From Symbiodinium microadriaticum (lineage: Eukaryota; Sar; Dinophyceae; Suessiales; Symbiodiniaceae), in the NCBI GenBank assembly GCA_001939145.1, contig LSRX01000251.1, positions 131,363-195,362 on the forward strand: a stretch of 64,000 nucleotides of DNA. The letters run 5' to 3'. The position numbers and the translations under genes are program-made. The notes below the pieces were generated by a model, which saw nothing but the letters and a program-made list of their open reading frames with translations, was not told where the DNA came from and made no database searches. Shown in pieces: positions 20,924 through 31,481 of this stretch (within the stretch, counting starts at the first letter, position 1; the number at the start of each line of letters is the position of its first letter).

Positions 20924-23900
20924 GTTCCGATTTTCCGTCCAGCCACCGAGCCAAAGAAACGCATCGGGGTCCTGGGCTTCGGCACCTTCGGTCAGTTCAT
21001 CGCCGCTTGCCGTGTGGAGTACAGTTTTTAAAGGCATTGGGATGTCAGGGCTATCCTAGTCTTGAGTCGACATCGACCTTTGAAGCCTCTCCACGGCCAA
21101 GTGGTTTGGAGGCTTTGGGTCGCTGCCAGTAGGCCTGCGGGTGTGGGGTGTGCTTGCGTTTTGGGGCTCAACGCTGCCAAAGCGGGGGCGCCATCAACTC
21201 CATTCCCGGGCGGTCTTCAGGCCTTCTCTGATAGTGTTGCTACTTGAGCTGTTGCTCTCAAGGCAGGCTTCCAAGAGCCAAGCAAGCTGCCCTTGCATGC
21301 CGAGGGAAAGAAGCTAGCGCTGGACCATTTCGTGTTTGCAGCCAGCCGGGAGAATTACTCCGCAATTGCAGCAAACTGTGGAGTGAATCTCGGCTTGAAC
21401 AAGACCTCTCCAGCAGGAGATGACCTGCTTAGATTCAAGATTCTGCGAGGACTTGGTGTGATTCAATAGATCAACTCCTGGATCAGCAGCTCGACGTGCT
21501 CATTATTTCTGCTACTCAGCTGCAAACTCTTCCATCCAAGGACTGTTTGGCGTGCTAGCTATTTGCCGTGGTGGCTTTCTTCCCGCAGCGGTAGTGACTG
21601 GTAGTGGACGGTGAGTCGCGAAGGTGAGCATTCTGAGCTTTGAGGGTATGGTCCGTCGGATATGTAACTGCATTGCCTCCAAAGACGCTGCTCATGCGCG
21701 CGGGCCTCAGGGAGTCTATTTCGAGGACTTCGGGGTAGCACAGCCCAGGCCAGGGCAGGATTTTGCTAGCATGCAGTGCCGAGAAGCCTTAGGCCTGAGC
21801 TACGTATATAGCCTGGCACTAGACCAGCACTGCACTACGACTACTCCTCCTCCTCCTCCTCCTTTCTGCTGCTGCTGCTGCTGCTCCATTACCATTGAGT
21901 TGGTACGAGGACTGGTACAGAACCAAAACTAGCGAATATTCGGCAACGTCCAGTTGTCTATGGCAATGGGTCCTTCAGACGTTCTGCTACTTCGTAAGGG
22001 TGTAGGGTCTATTCGTTTCATAATTTGTCGCTTGAGGTCTCGGAAGATGCTGGTAGTAGACGTGCTCTCAGTGAAGGCACGCTGACTCTGCTGTGTGGCG
22101 CGTCCTGACAGAGTGTGAAGCTCCCTGTGATTGCTCCATCCCCCACTGTCTCACAAAGCAGGTGCATGCAAAGACAACCCTGGCGGCCCTTCTGCCAGAA
22201 ACCTGCGAAGCTAGGCTGTTATTGCAAAAGGCAAGCTCCACGACATGCGTCTCTGGGCCTGGGCACGTGCTTGGAGATTCGCTTGAACTTCTAGGCGGAT
22301 CCACTCCTTGATCCCTTTCCAGCAGCACCTGAGGACATTTTGTGCACGCATCCGATGTTCGGTCCACAAAGTGGCAAGCACGGCTGGAGCGGATTGCCCT
22401 TCGTTTTCGAGCGAGTGAGGCTCAACAACGCCAGGAGCTTGGGGCTTTCTGCATGCTTTCGGTAGCACGACTATTGCGGTGATTGTTTGGCAGCAGGTTT
22501 CTAGGAACACCTTTCCATGATGTCCAGTAGTGTTCTCGGAAGGAGGTGCGAGGAGTTCCTCAAGTGGTGGACAAGTCAAGGATGCCGGATGGTGGCTGCT
22601 CGGATATGCATGCACAGCACACTGTCTCTTCAGGTTTGAACGAAGTCGAGATCCTAAGTTGGTCCATGCTCACCAAGTTGTGAGCCAGATTCGTGACCCT
22701 TCGTGACCCTGCAGTGCCGAACTTCAAGTCACTAGAAGAGCTCAAGGGGTTTTGTCCCCCTGAAGCTGCCATGTGTGGCATGGCCTTTACAGCGCCAGAC
22801 CAGGCTCTGTCTTGCGCCCGTCTTCCGCATTCCGAGTCATCTCGATCGATTGAGGGTAAGCGGGATGTGCTTAGACACTGTAGCTCTTTAGCAGCCGTCC
22901 TTTATCATGTTGCTAGCTCGGTAATGATTTTCGGAGTTCTTTCGTGCAATCCGTGGTGAGTATGGCATACGCAGTATGGATTGATTCATTGCAGAAAAGT
23001 TTCTTTTTTCGAGGAACTTGGGGGGAGGATTGGTGAGTTTCAGTCCTTTCTTGAAGCCTTGGCAGTTGTGAGCCAACTTCGGCGCCGCCTCTTCCCACAT
23101 GCGGAACATAGTGTTCGACACAAGGCGTGTAAGGTCAGTGCAAAGAAGCGTTGACGTGGCCAGAGTGAAAGCTTCAACCCGGCAACTGGGATTGGTATGC
23201 AAGTAGACTTAAGCGTTGCTAACGGGCAATGTCAAGTCAAAAGTCTGAGTATGGTGGTAATGAAGCGCAACGATTGTGAAATAGTGCTTGCAGGTTTCTC
23301 GTGAAAACTTTTTGCAGACTCCTCCCGTGCCCTCGTTTTCCTGCGGAGTCCTTCCTTGCTGGTGTATCAAGCAGAGGATATGACGTGCGAGCTGCATGAC
23401 GAAGTGGCCGCCGGCAGCCAATTCGTCACGCATTTCACTGGCCGGGTGCTGGAACGCCTTGCCTTAAGCAGCGGGCCCATCAATACGAAGGCACCCAGCT
23501 CTTTCAGTAATTTCCAGGTCCATGCATCAAGTTGTCTGTCGACAGTTAATCGGAAGTCGACAGTTAATCGGAAGCACAGCTGCAGATCGCGATGCTGGAT
23601 AGTGTTTCGCACTGGTAGTACTAGATCGTGGATGCTTCTGACCGGAGCGCTCCTGCGAACCGCTCTCCTCAGGGTTTCGAGTCCTTACTTCAGCTGGTGG
23701 AGAACACATCCAGAGACAGCTTTGACCTCTTCTACGCGTTGCATGGCGAGATCGGATCCTCAAGACCTCTGCACTTGAACGTCAGAGCGTTGTCGCAAGT
23801 TGGGATTCTGAGGCTCTTCAAGTTCAACCCGAACTCATCCCAACAGCTGAGTTCGATGGAGCAAGCCGTGCAGGACCTGCTCGTGACAGCTTGGACTCCT

Positions 23901-24056
23901 ACCCAAAGCGAAGAAATTTCTGTGTCTCTGCCCCAACGCAGCCTATACACACATGCGGACTCGCTTAAAAGCGCTGTCTTTCATCGCCGCGAAAAGCTGC
24001 GAAGCCCCGAAGAAGTCGAGGATGTCTCCGAGCAGCTTCGAAAGTGTAAAGGATGA
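20924..24056 (+). CDS. tyrA: Prephenate/arogenate dehydrogenase (TyrA family), multi-exon
   Basis: NAD(P)-dependent oxidative decarboxylase giving hydroxyphenylpyruvate or tyrosine. Motifs in order: IGVLGFGTFGQF (nucleotide-binding G-x-G-x2-G, 20960-20995), FAASRENYSAIAANCG (21335-21382), LDVLIISAT (about 21494), VVDVLSVK (22053-22076), CTHPMFGPQSGK with GLPFVF (22343-22410), CEEFLKWWTSQGCRMV (22547-22594), HDEVAAGSQFVTH with PINTK (23398-23490), ENTSRDSFDLF (23700-23732), FKFNPNSSQQL (about 23817). Proposed exons: 20924-21004; 21305-21382; about 21494-21553; 22037-22076; 22334 to about 22420; 22543-22594; 23377-23490; 23673-24056. Most donors are GC and acceptors are AG. The first exon has no Met and enters by a splice acceptor, so an upstream start exon, or a join to the dehydratase, is missing. 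Stop TGA 24054-24056. Substrate (prephenate or arogenate) cannot be told from the sequence. Symbol by family. Confidence 0.85.
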
Positions 24057-24300
24057 GCCTCGGCCCTGGCCTCAGCTTGCAGGCGAAGCGTGCGGCCGAG
24101 GGCTTTTGTGGCTTCAGAGGTGTCCTTGGGTGGATCGGACGGCTTGGGTCGACATTTGGATCGGGGTTGCGTTTCGAGTGGCCCGGACACACAGGGGGCT
24201 TGCTAGGCCCTCTAGGCTTGCTGTTTGGGTTGCATTGCAAGGCCCGGCATCCTCTTCGGCCCGAGGGATCCTCGAGCCTTGTGTTCGCCAAGGTCACTAT

Positions 24301-24352
24301 GGCTGACAAATCTGGAGGGTCCACTGCAAGTTCTCCGATGAAAAAGCCGGGC
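24301..24352 (+). CDS. Possible start exon, unrecognised
   Basis: ATG 24301 reads MADKSGGSTASSPMKKPG and runs to a GC-type donor (GGGCATGG) at about 24352. It could be an N-terminal exon for the transporter-like sequence downstream, or unrelated. No second exon was linked. Confidence 0.2.
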
Positions 24353-24579
24353 ATGGGAATCCTTGTTTCCTGCATTTTCCTGCATCGGCATACTGCTTCG
24401 CCCCTGAAGCTACGCGTGAACCTCTGGAGGAGCCTCATGTCAAGGGTTTTGGAGGCTTTAGGCCATGACGCGTCCTGCTCTTGCAGCATTTTGCTCGTGT
24501 TCCTGTGCATCCCATCCCAGCCATGGTGCGCATCCGGCGCGCATTTGCTACCGGCATCGGCTGACTGACTGACAAGTAC

Positions 24580-25585
24580 ATGCTCGGTGCGACGAATGTC
24601 GTTGAGCACTATGCACCTGAAATTTCATGCAAGCGACTCTCAGAAAGATTCCGTGAGAGCTGTCATGTATGCAGGATGCGTATTGGGCATGATTGTCATG
24701 GGTCCGGCCTCGGACTACATTGGACGCCGCTTGGGTCTTATACTCTGTGCCCTGGCCTGGAATGAGAATGCACTTATCGCGGCCCGCATCATCACCGGAC
24801 TCGGCATGGGTGGGGAATCTCCGCTTGCTGCTGCACCCTCTGCGGAGTGTTCGGAAAAGACGAGCGATGGTCCTCGAAACGTTGCCCTGCTGTACCTCTT
24901 CGGATGAGGCTTTGGCCAGGCATTGATGTCCACTGGTAACTTACATCATGAACGTTTCCGGTGTTCCTCTTTGGCGATGGATTTTTGGAATCGGCGTCAT
25001 TCATTCAGCTTTGGGCCTGGCCTTGCGATACCTGATCACGCAAAAGAGCCTGAAGTTCGTGGAAAGCAAGACGGCAGAACGGAAGCTTCAGGACAGCATG
25101 TGGACCATTCTGTCACCGTACTGTCGTGCACTTCTCGGTACTGCCGGGTGCTGGTTCCTCTTTGATTTTGTCGGGTACGGTCTAAAGCAGAACGACGCAG
25201 CGATCTTTGGTGAGAATGTCTCTGCCAGCTATGCCCAGAGCATGCTCCAGGTTTTGTGGAGCCGTCTCTCTACATTTCAGCTCTCTTTCCAGAGCCTTCC
25301 TGGGGTCACCGTCATGGCAATTTCTGCAGAGATTTACCCGAGCATAGGGAAGCTCGGAGCCACAGTTGGTTCCTACCTATTTTCTGAGCTGCAAAGCCTC
25401 GGCGAAGAAAGAGGAATCTGTTGGACCGTCTTCGCCACCTCAGCCTTGCTATGTTACTTACAGCCCTCAGGACTCCCTCCTACAACCTTTGCGTCGCGCA
25501 GCGGTCCGATCACAAACCATGGGACGAAGAGTGTCGAATATGTATCCGATGACTTGTCTGACGAGGCTGACGAGCAGACAGCGTG
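24580..25585 (+). pseudogene. Major-facilitator transporter pseudogene (phosphate/sugar-transporter-like), intronless
   Basis: Membrane-transporter signatures: LGATNVVEHYAPEIS (24583), then GCVLGMIVMGPASDYIGRR (24672), the cytoplasmic-loop G-x3-D-x2-GRR motif of the superfamily, ARIITGLGMGGE (24782), WRWIFGIG (24972), FLFDFVGYG (25158), PGVTVMAISAEIYPS (25301). Disruptions: a frame change near 24655, TGA at 24905-24907 in LLYLFG-stop-GFGQAL, and a one-base frame change near 24925. Three blocks normally present seem missing: after LCAL, after WSRL and after EIYPS, the last removing the usual RG-x-G-type loop. No introns interrupt the kilobase, unlike neighbouring genes. The combination fits a retroposed copy of an aberrantly spliced mRNA. 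Substrate is unknown. Confidence 0.7.
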
Positions 25586-25589
25586 AACC

Positions 25590-27016
25590 TATACGGGAAT
25601 TTTGATTGGCAGGGGTGCTTCTGCTCTCTGCAGGGCGACGTTTCCTGCTGTGTTTTCTGCTTCCCAAATCGTCGGCACGATCTGCTTCTGCGCCGCTGGG
25701 CTGTCTTTGGGCCTTGCAAAAAGCAAGTGCTGCAGAAAGATTTTGCAAATACCGTGTTGCCAATCTTCTACTTCAGACAATAGGAAAGCACTGCGTGAGA
25801 GCAAAACCTGCAGGGCTGGGACCCAGTCATCCGCAGATACCCAAGGCACTGACATGATTAGAAGCATGAATCATTGCGATCACGACCTTGACGACGGTTT
25901 TGATTGTCATCATCATCGGCAACACAATTATGTTGAGCAGACTCTGAACAAAAGCGGTATGTTTCAGGACACCTCTGATATTTGCAGGAAGTTGCTGCTT
26001 TCGTCACAATCACGACCTTTCTTTCGTCACTAGTGGTTGCCTGATTAGAACTATTAGGAGCTTGAATCGGCACGATTAGGAACCATGAGAGTGGGCTTTC
26101 GCCGCCAGTATTGCATACATTGCTGCTATTACTGCAATGCTAGAGGACTTTGGCATAAGTTAGTTGGGGCACTTGAACCTTCGGTCTTCTTCAGCCAGCG
26201 GCTCCGAAATCGACATGTCAACCAACCCGCCCACCCGGAGCGATCATATCTTTGCGTTGGTATATCTTGGTTTTGGGGGAGACAGATTCTGCAGGCTAAC
26301 TACCGTTATTTCTCACCTCTTCTGACCACAGCAACTAGTCCTGCTTCTGCAGCGGCAACGACGACGACTACTACTTGCTAATGCTTATCTTCTGTTCCCA
26401 GCCATACGCCTCGCTCATGCTTCCTGGAACTGTATCTCCTGTGCATGTAGTCGACTGCTATCTATCTTGCTTGCTCTGTTCTGGCAGTTGCTTCCAGGGC
26501 TGACCACAGGTGTTTGACATGCGGCAGTACGCCCCGGCAAAGTTGCTGACTTCTACGGGCTTGCGTCCTTGCTACCCAATCCTGAAAGATGTTCCCGCAT
26601 GCTAAGAGTTTCCCAAGTTTGGAAAACAGTATAGTAAATGAGCGATAGCCGTGCAAAATGTGCTGACACTGATGGTGTGTTTGCAAACTTGTCGTTGTGT
26701 GCATGCTGCCGAGCTGATTAGCATCAGTTTCCGGCTATCTTCCGACGCTTAGAACCTGCGCCACTTCCACTCTGGCTCCAGAATGCCGAGGGCAGATTCA
26801 AAATGCTTCGACCCTGACACAGACAACAGCCCCGAAACAGTGGTGACGACAGAGCTAGGCAGAATTAGCCCTGGAAGCAGCTAGCCTCCTCTTGCAATGT
26901 CGCATGGTGTGGACGATGGTCAGCTTGAAGTGCCTTTTGTCTTTCCAAGCATTCGGAAGCACTCTAGTCACTCTGATGAGCGGACGGAGTTGGGAAAGTT
27001 GATCTGAGGTTCTTTC
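25590..27016. other. Unassigned, with a short ACG/ACT microsatellite
   Basis: A frame at 25602-26033 includes one hydrophobic run (VFSASQIVGTICFCAAGL) and a His-rich patch from a CAT repeat, without family motifs. CGACGACGACTACTACT lies at 26360-26376. Nothing else is supported. Confidence 0.3.
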
Positions 27017-27020
27017 AGCG

Positions 27021-29999
27021 ATGCATCGAACAAATGTCCTCCGAGTCGACTCGGAAGGAGCTTGCGAATTCCGACTCCGGAAGGAGCTTTGCAGTCGCAG
27101 AAGAGCTTCCGAACTCGGGACACCTCAGTACAGGGATGGTCTGAACAAGCTTTGCGAGGTTTCGAAGGCTGTGGATCCTAGCCAGGTATGGCCATAACAC
27201 ATTCCTTTGATGGGGCTGTGCTGCGTCAGACGACGTAACTGCGTAACCTTAGACCCTAACCCTGGATCCTTAGCCATGCGAGAGGGAAAAACAAAACCCC
27301 AAAGCCTTGTCCAGGCCGGGGAAGCGCCTGACAGAGCTCCAGGCTCGGGATGTGGGATCTGGAAAGCAGTGCAAGAAGGAGCCTTTTTCGGTTTGTGTGG
27401 GGTGTCCGAGGCAGGCCTTTCGGGCCGACATGCTTTTGCTTTTTGACAGGTAGGTGACTCTTGCAAAGGCATGGGCTGGCTTTGAGGGATTTTGGGTCTT
27501 GAGCAACCTTTGGCCTGGCAGTAAAGGAAGCCCCTACAATAACGACGCAGACTGCCTATCCAGAGCCCTGAAGCATTGAACCGCCGGAAGTCGAAGTGCA
27601 GGCTGTTTCTAAACGGATCAGTTTAGTACTGTAGAGGGGCTCTTGTCAAACACACCCTGTGCACTCTTTTCAGGCCAAGATTTGGGAAGAGCTCGGGATC
27701 TCGGTGGTCGACGGCCGTGCTGCGGTGGCGCGCGTCCCTGCATCGGGCCAGGCAGACGTGATGGAAGAGGTTTGCGTGTGACAAGCAATGAAGACAGAAC
27801 AGAACTAAATCAGTCCAGGATGCCCGCGAACTCACAGCCAACCTTAGTATGAGGGTTTCTGCGACAGGAACTTGTATCTCTGCAGTGCTATATCCCAAAC
27901 CCAGAATTCCGATTTCAAGCAAACCGAAACCAGGCTACCAGCGCTGTGGCCAAGTCGTCCTTGCCCGCACTGAAGAAGGTTCCGAACCCGGAGGGATGTT
28001 GAGTCAGCCATTTTCCGTTTCCATTTTGAAGGCATCGCGCCGCCGAGTTCACCTTCACAGCCACGTCAGTTTACAACCCCAAGCCACCAACCCAGCAAAG
28101 CATCATAACTTATGAATCATAACCTATCAAAATCAAAATCGCAACCCGCAGTGCCTAGCCCTGAGATAGAGATTTCAGCCCAGGCCCTTCAACATGGCAA
28201 CGCGCGTCTTAATGACCATGGGGTTTTGGCACGGTCCATGTGTACGTAAGATTCGCCAAAACGCAGTAAACGTGGGGTTGTGTACACTTTTTTTGATGAA
28301 AAGGTTTGTTTTGGATGCTTTCGACGTACTGTCTTTACCAGCGTTTTGTGTGTCGCAGCACGAAAAACACTCTGACTTCCGAATGCGAATTGTGCAGCTG
28401 GCCCCTTTTTTCAAAATTTATTTCTTCTTGTTCTTGGCGTCTGCCAACCGCCTATGGTCTGCGACAGCTGCTTTGGAGTATTGAAACGGAACATACAGGA
28501 AAAGCGAGAACTAGGATTGTGATGATGATGATGACGATGATGATGATGTTGATGACGTGAAAGCACTGTTCTTACCAGGCTTTGACTGTCGAAGCACGAT
28601 GATGATGATGGCCGGCATATCGATGACGCCATTACTCCCCCACACCCACCCCCCACCCNNNNNNNNNNNNNNNNNNNNNNNNNNNNNNNNNNNNNNNNNN
28701 NNNNNNNNNNNNNNNNNNNNNNNNNNNNNNNNNNNNNNNNNNNNNNNNNNNNNNNNNNNNNNNNNNNNNNNNNNNNNNNNNNNNNNNNNNNNNNNNNNNN
28801 NNNNNNNNNNNNNNNNNNNNNNNNNCCCCACCCCACCCCACCCCACAAACCTGCCAAAAGCCCGTGGTCATTACATAAGGCGCGTGTTAGCTTCAACGTG
28901 AAAGGGTTTCAAAAGGAAATTTTGGGATTTGGGCTCGGTTAGTACTAGTTGCACTCGTTTCCCTCCTTTCGGGCAACGCTGCAGTTGCTTTTGAGTTTGT
29001 GTGCCGAGCCCATTGTGTTTGCTGCTCGGGTCATCGGGTGGTCGTTTTTCGGGGTCTTGTGTTGAGGTAGTTCCAGTTCGGGAATGCTCCAGGACGACAG
29101 ACCAAATGGAACCTTACCCTGACCAGCCGAGGCGTTTGTGGCCGCCACGGATGCCGTGTATCTGCAGTGCCTGGAAGACAGGCGGCCGGAAGTTCTTCAG
29201 AAGGAGGGCAGGATGTCCCGGATTCTCGGAACTAGCATCCAAGCAGGTGTTCACCAGAGTCCCGCACTCTTGTCCCTCGACCTGCTCCAAGTTGCTGTTA
29301 TCTGCCGTGCCCATTACCGAGGAGTGTTGTTCTGGAGTTCTTGGATGCCTGCAACGTGAAGATGGACACAGCCGAGGCTCATCGGCTCATGTCTTCATCA
29401 CGAAGAACTTTCTAATTGATGTTTGCAAGCGGACTGAAGGGTCCTGGTGCGAGGTGCAGGACAAGCTTCGGCGCAAGATCCAGGAAACGGGGGCCCTGCC
29501 AGAGACCGTAGCCCGGCACATTGCAAGGACCATGGATTCGTGTTGGTCGCGAGGGCTGTTTTTTCACAACGGCTTTCGGGTTCTTGTTTCTGTTCGAGGT
29601 GGCGAACGAAGTGCATGACGAGGTCATGGAACTTCTGGGCTTTGAGAGCGCGTGCCCTGTGATGGTTCTTTGTTTTCCTGTTTTACCCACAATAGCTAGC
29701 TTGGTGGAGCTGGTTCGCCCATGCCACTTTGCTTTGCTGTCGTTGCTGTGCTGCTGCATCCTTGCTTTCGCTTCAATACAGAGGGTGTGCAGACGGGTGC
29801 TTGGAGTAAGCCCCTTTCCCCCCAAGCCCTGGCCCTCAGTGTCCCAGGTACGGGCATTCCTGCTTTGCTGAATTTGGCACTTCACAGGCCACGGGGCAAA
29901 CGAAGCCAAAGCCCTAGGAGCCTAAGCACCCGCAGCGCGAAGTAACGCTGCGAAGGAGTTTGCCCATGACAAAGACATTGCCACGGCCTATGCGAGATG
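27021..29999 (+). CDS. Unrecognised multi-exon gene
   Basis: I do not recognise the product. ATG 27021 comes three bases after an AG (27017-27018), as expected for an SL trans-splice acceptor. Proposed exons: 27021-27185, 27674-27769, 27819-27854, 27934-27978, 28032-28064, then after or around an assembly gap 28359-28400, 29132-29207, 29460 to about 29530, 29599-29649 and 29956-29999. The first six and several later ones are exact multiples of three in phase 0, joined by GT or GC donors to AG acceptors mostly before G. Peptides include YRDGLNKLCEVSKAVDPSQ, WEELGISVVDGRAAVARVP, VAATDAVYLQCLEDRRPE, VANEVHDEVMELLGFES and FAHDKDIATAYAR. The product is charged and probably soluble. Later exons could belong to a second gene; the end is not located. 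Confidence 0.5.
28518..28610. repeat. GAT microsatellite
   Basis: GATGAT runs at 28518-28557 and again at 28599-28611, in the intron or spacer around the assembly gap. Confidence 0.8.
28640..28846. repeat. CCCCA repeat flanking an assembly gap (N at 28659-28825)
   Basis: C-rich CCCCA/CACCC repeats lie on both sides of 167 N. The gap is therefore probably an unresolved expansion of this repeat; its true length may differ from 167. Confidence 0.85.
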
Positions 30000-31003
30000 G
30001 CGTGGCCATTCCAGCTGCCTGCCTCCATGCTCTTGTGTCCAAGGAGTTCTTAGGAGGACTTGCTTCATCCTTGGTTTGGAGAAGTGGCTTCGAGAATCAA
30101 TGCTTTTCGCTTCCGGGTATCTTCCTCCGACAGACTGGGTCGTTCTCTTGGGGCGTCAGGTGAAGTGTTGTGGTCGTGCTAGGTGAGATAATGTTCAAGC
30201 TCCTCTACGACCACTGGCACAGTGGTGGTGTGCTGCATGTCGACGCAGTGGTGCTGCTCGCCTTACTACCGGTGAATCTCCAACAGCCTCGGGAAGGGTT
30301 CCACTTGGGGGAGTTTTCGATCGGGTCTCGGAATTGGAGGAGAATGTTCAGTCCGTGCCAATGCCTGATTCGATAGGGCGTGACGTTGGCCCAAACAGCC
30401 TCTTGTGGAAGCCGTCCAAGAGCGTGACTGCAAGTTAAAACAAGCCTGTCCAAAAAAGACTGTATTTCTTGGTTGAGCTGACGAGCCGTTCACACTGGAC
30501 TGGCCTCCGGAAGACACAAGAGTCGAAAGGCCGAAAGGCGTAGCCGGTTGGAGGAGCCACTGTTGTTTGGTGCTGTTTCGCTTTGTAAGATTTTAAGATT
30601 TCAAAGCAGAATGGTGATGATGCAGGTGCTGCTGATTGAACATGCTGCATTATTTTTACTGATGGTGAGAATGACACTGCTGTTGCTGAGGGTGACACTC
30701 GTGGCGATGCACTGTTGTTTTGCTTTGCTCAGTTCTGTAAGATTTTCTCACACTAAGGGTGATGATGCAGATGCAGCTGGTTGAACATGCCGTACTTATA
30801 TGCTGGTGGTGTCAATGGCACTTCTTTGAGGAAGACGGCAGTGGCGGTGACAATTGCCGAGGGTGGCTGAAGATGACGCTGCTGCGACGATGATTTTTGG
30901 AGCCGGTGGTGCTGGTGCTTGTGACATGCTACTTCCTGCTAGCAGGTGCCGCACGGGTGGCCAGCTTTCGGAATGTCGTTTGATGTCCGGTCGAGGAAAC
31001 ACC
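30000..31003. other. Spacer with a ~150-bp tandem duplication
   Basis: From about 30561 and again from about 30712 the order CTGTTGTTT, TTTGCTTTG, TGTAAGATTTT, GGTGATGATGCAG, TTGAACATGC recurs, giving two diverged units about 150 bp long. A frame of 78 codons runs through both but reflects the repeat. At 30180-30270 a coding-like stretch (EIMFKLLYDHWHSGG) might be an exon of the preceding gene. Confidence 0.4.
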
Positions 31004-31005
31004 AG

Positions 31006-31479
31006 ATGATGAAGCACGGGGCGAAGGTCCAGTTGAATCAGATGTCGACTGACGAGCGTCGGCAGTTGCTGGAGTCCAGCATCGACAAGGCGCGGGTAGG
31101 CAATCCAGGAAGCTTTCGCTTCCACATCTCCAGAAAAGTCTGCCAATAGCTCGGACTTGTTAAGGTCAACGTCTTCCACAAACTGCCGCACGATGGGCGA
31201 CAACGCTATTTGGAGCGGCTGGATGACCAGGCGTGCACGGCTCACGGGGCACATCGCCGAAGTACTGGTAGAGGCTTCACATGTTGAGGTTGTTGGAAGC
31301 GATGACTTTCGGATGGCTCGCGCAAGTGTATGTTGTAATGTATAGACGAGAGGACGTGCTTAAATAAGTTGAACCCGAAGGCCTCTAAGGCCTCTATTGT
31401 CATTCCCCCTCCGCTGGTATCTCGACGCTGTGAGGAGATGCTGGAGTTCACGAAAGCTGAGATCTTAGTGGCCACCTTG
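31006..31479 (+). CDS. Unrecognised gene, three phase-0 exons
   Basis: No family recognised. Exon 1, 31006-31095, starts MMKHGAKVQLNQMSTDERRQ directly after an AG and ends before GTAGGC. Exon 2, 31165-31230, begins after TTAAG with VNVFHKLPHDGRQRYLERL and ends before GCGTGC. Exon 3, 31435-31479, reads EMLEFTKAEILVATL and ends before GTGCAA. All three are multiples of three and in phase 0, and both internal acceptors are AG before G, which supports a real gene. The AG abutting the ATG could be the SL acceptor, or exon 1 may be internal. A 152-codon frame on the opposite strand (30796-31254) is probably its shadow. The 3' end is not found. Confidence 0.42.
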
Positions 31480-31481
31480 GT

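Noticed and set aside
30796-31254. 152-codon minus-strand frame
   Set aside because: Covers the three-exon + strand gene, whose phase-consistent splice sites are better evidence of coding.
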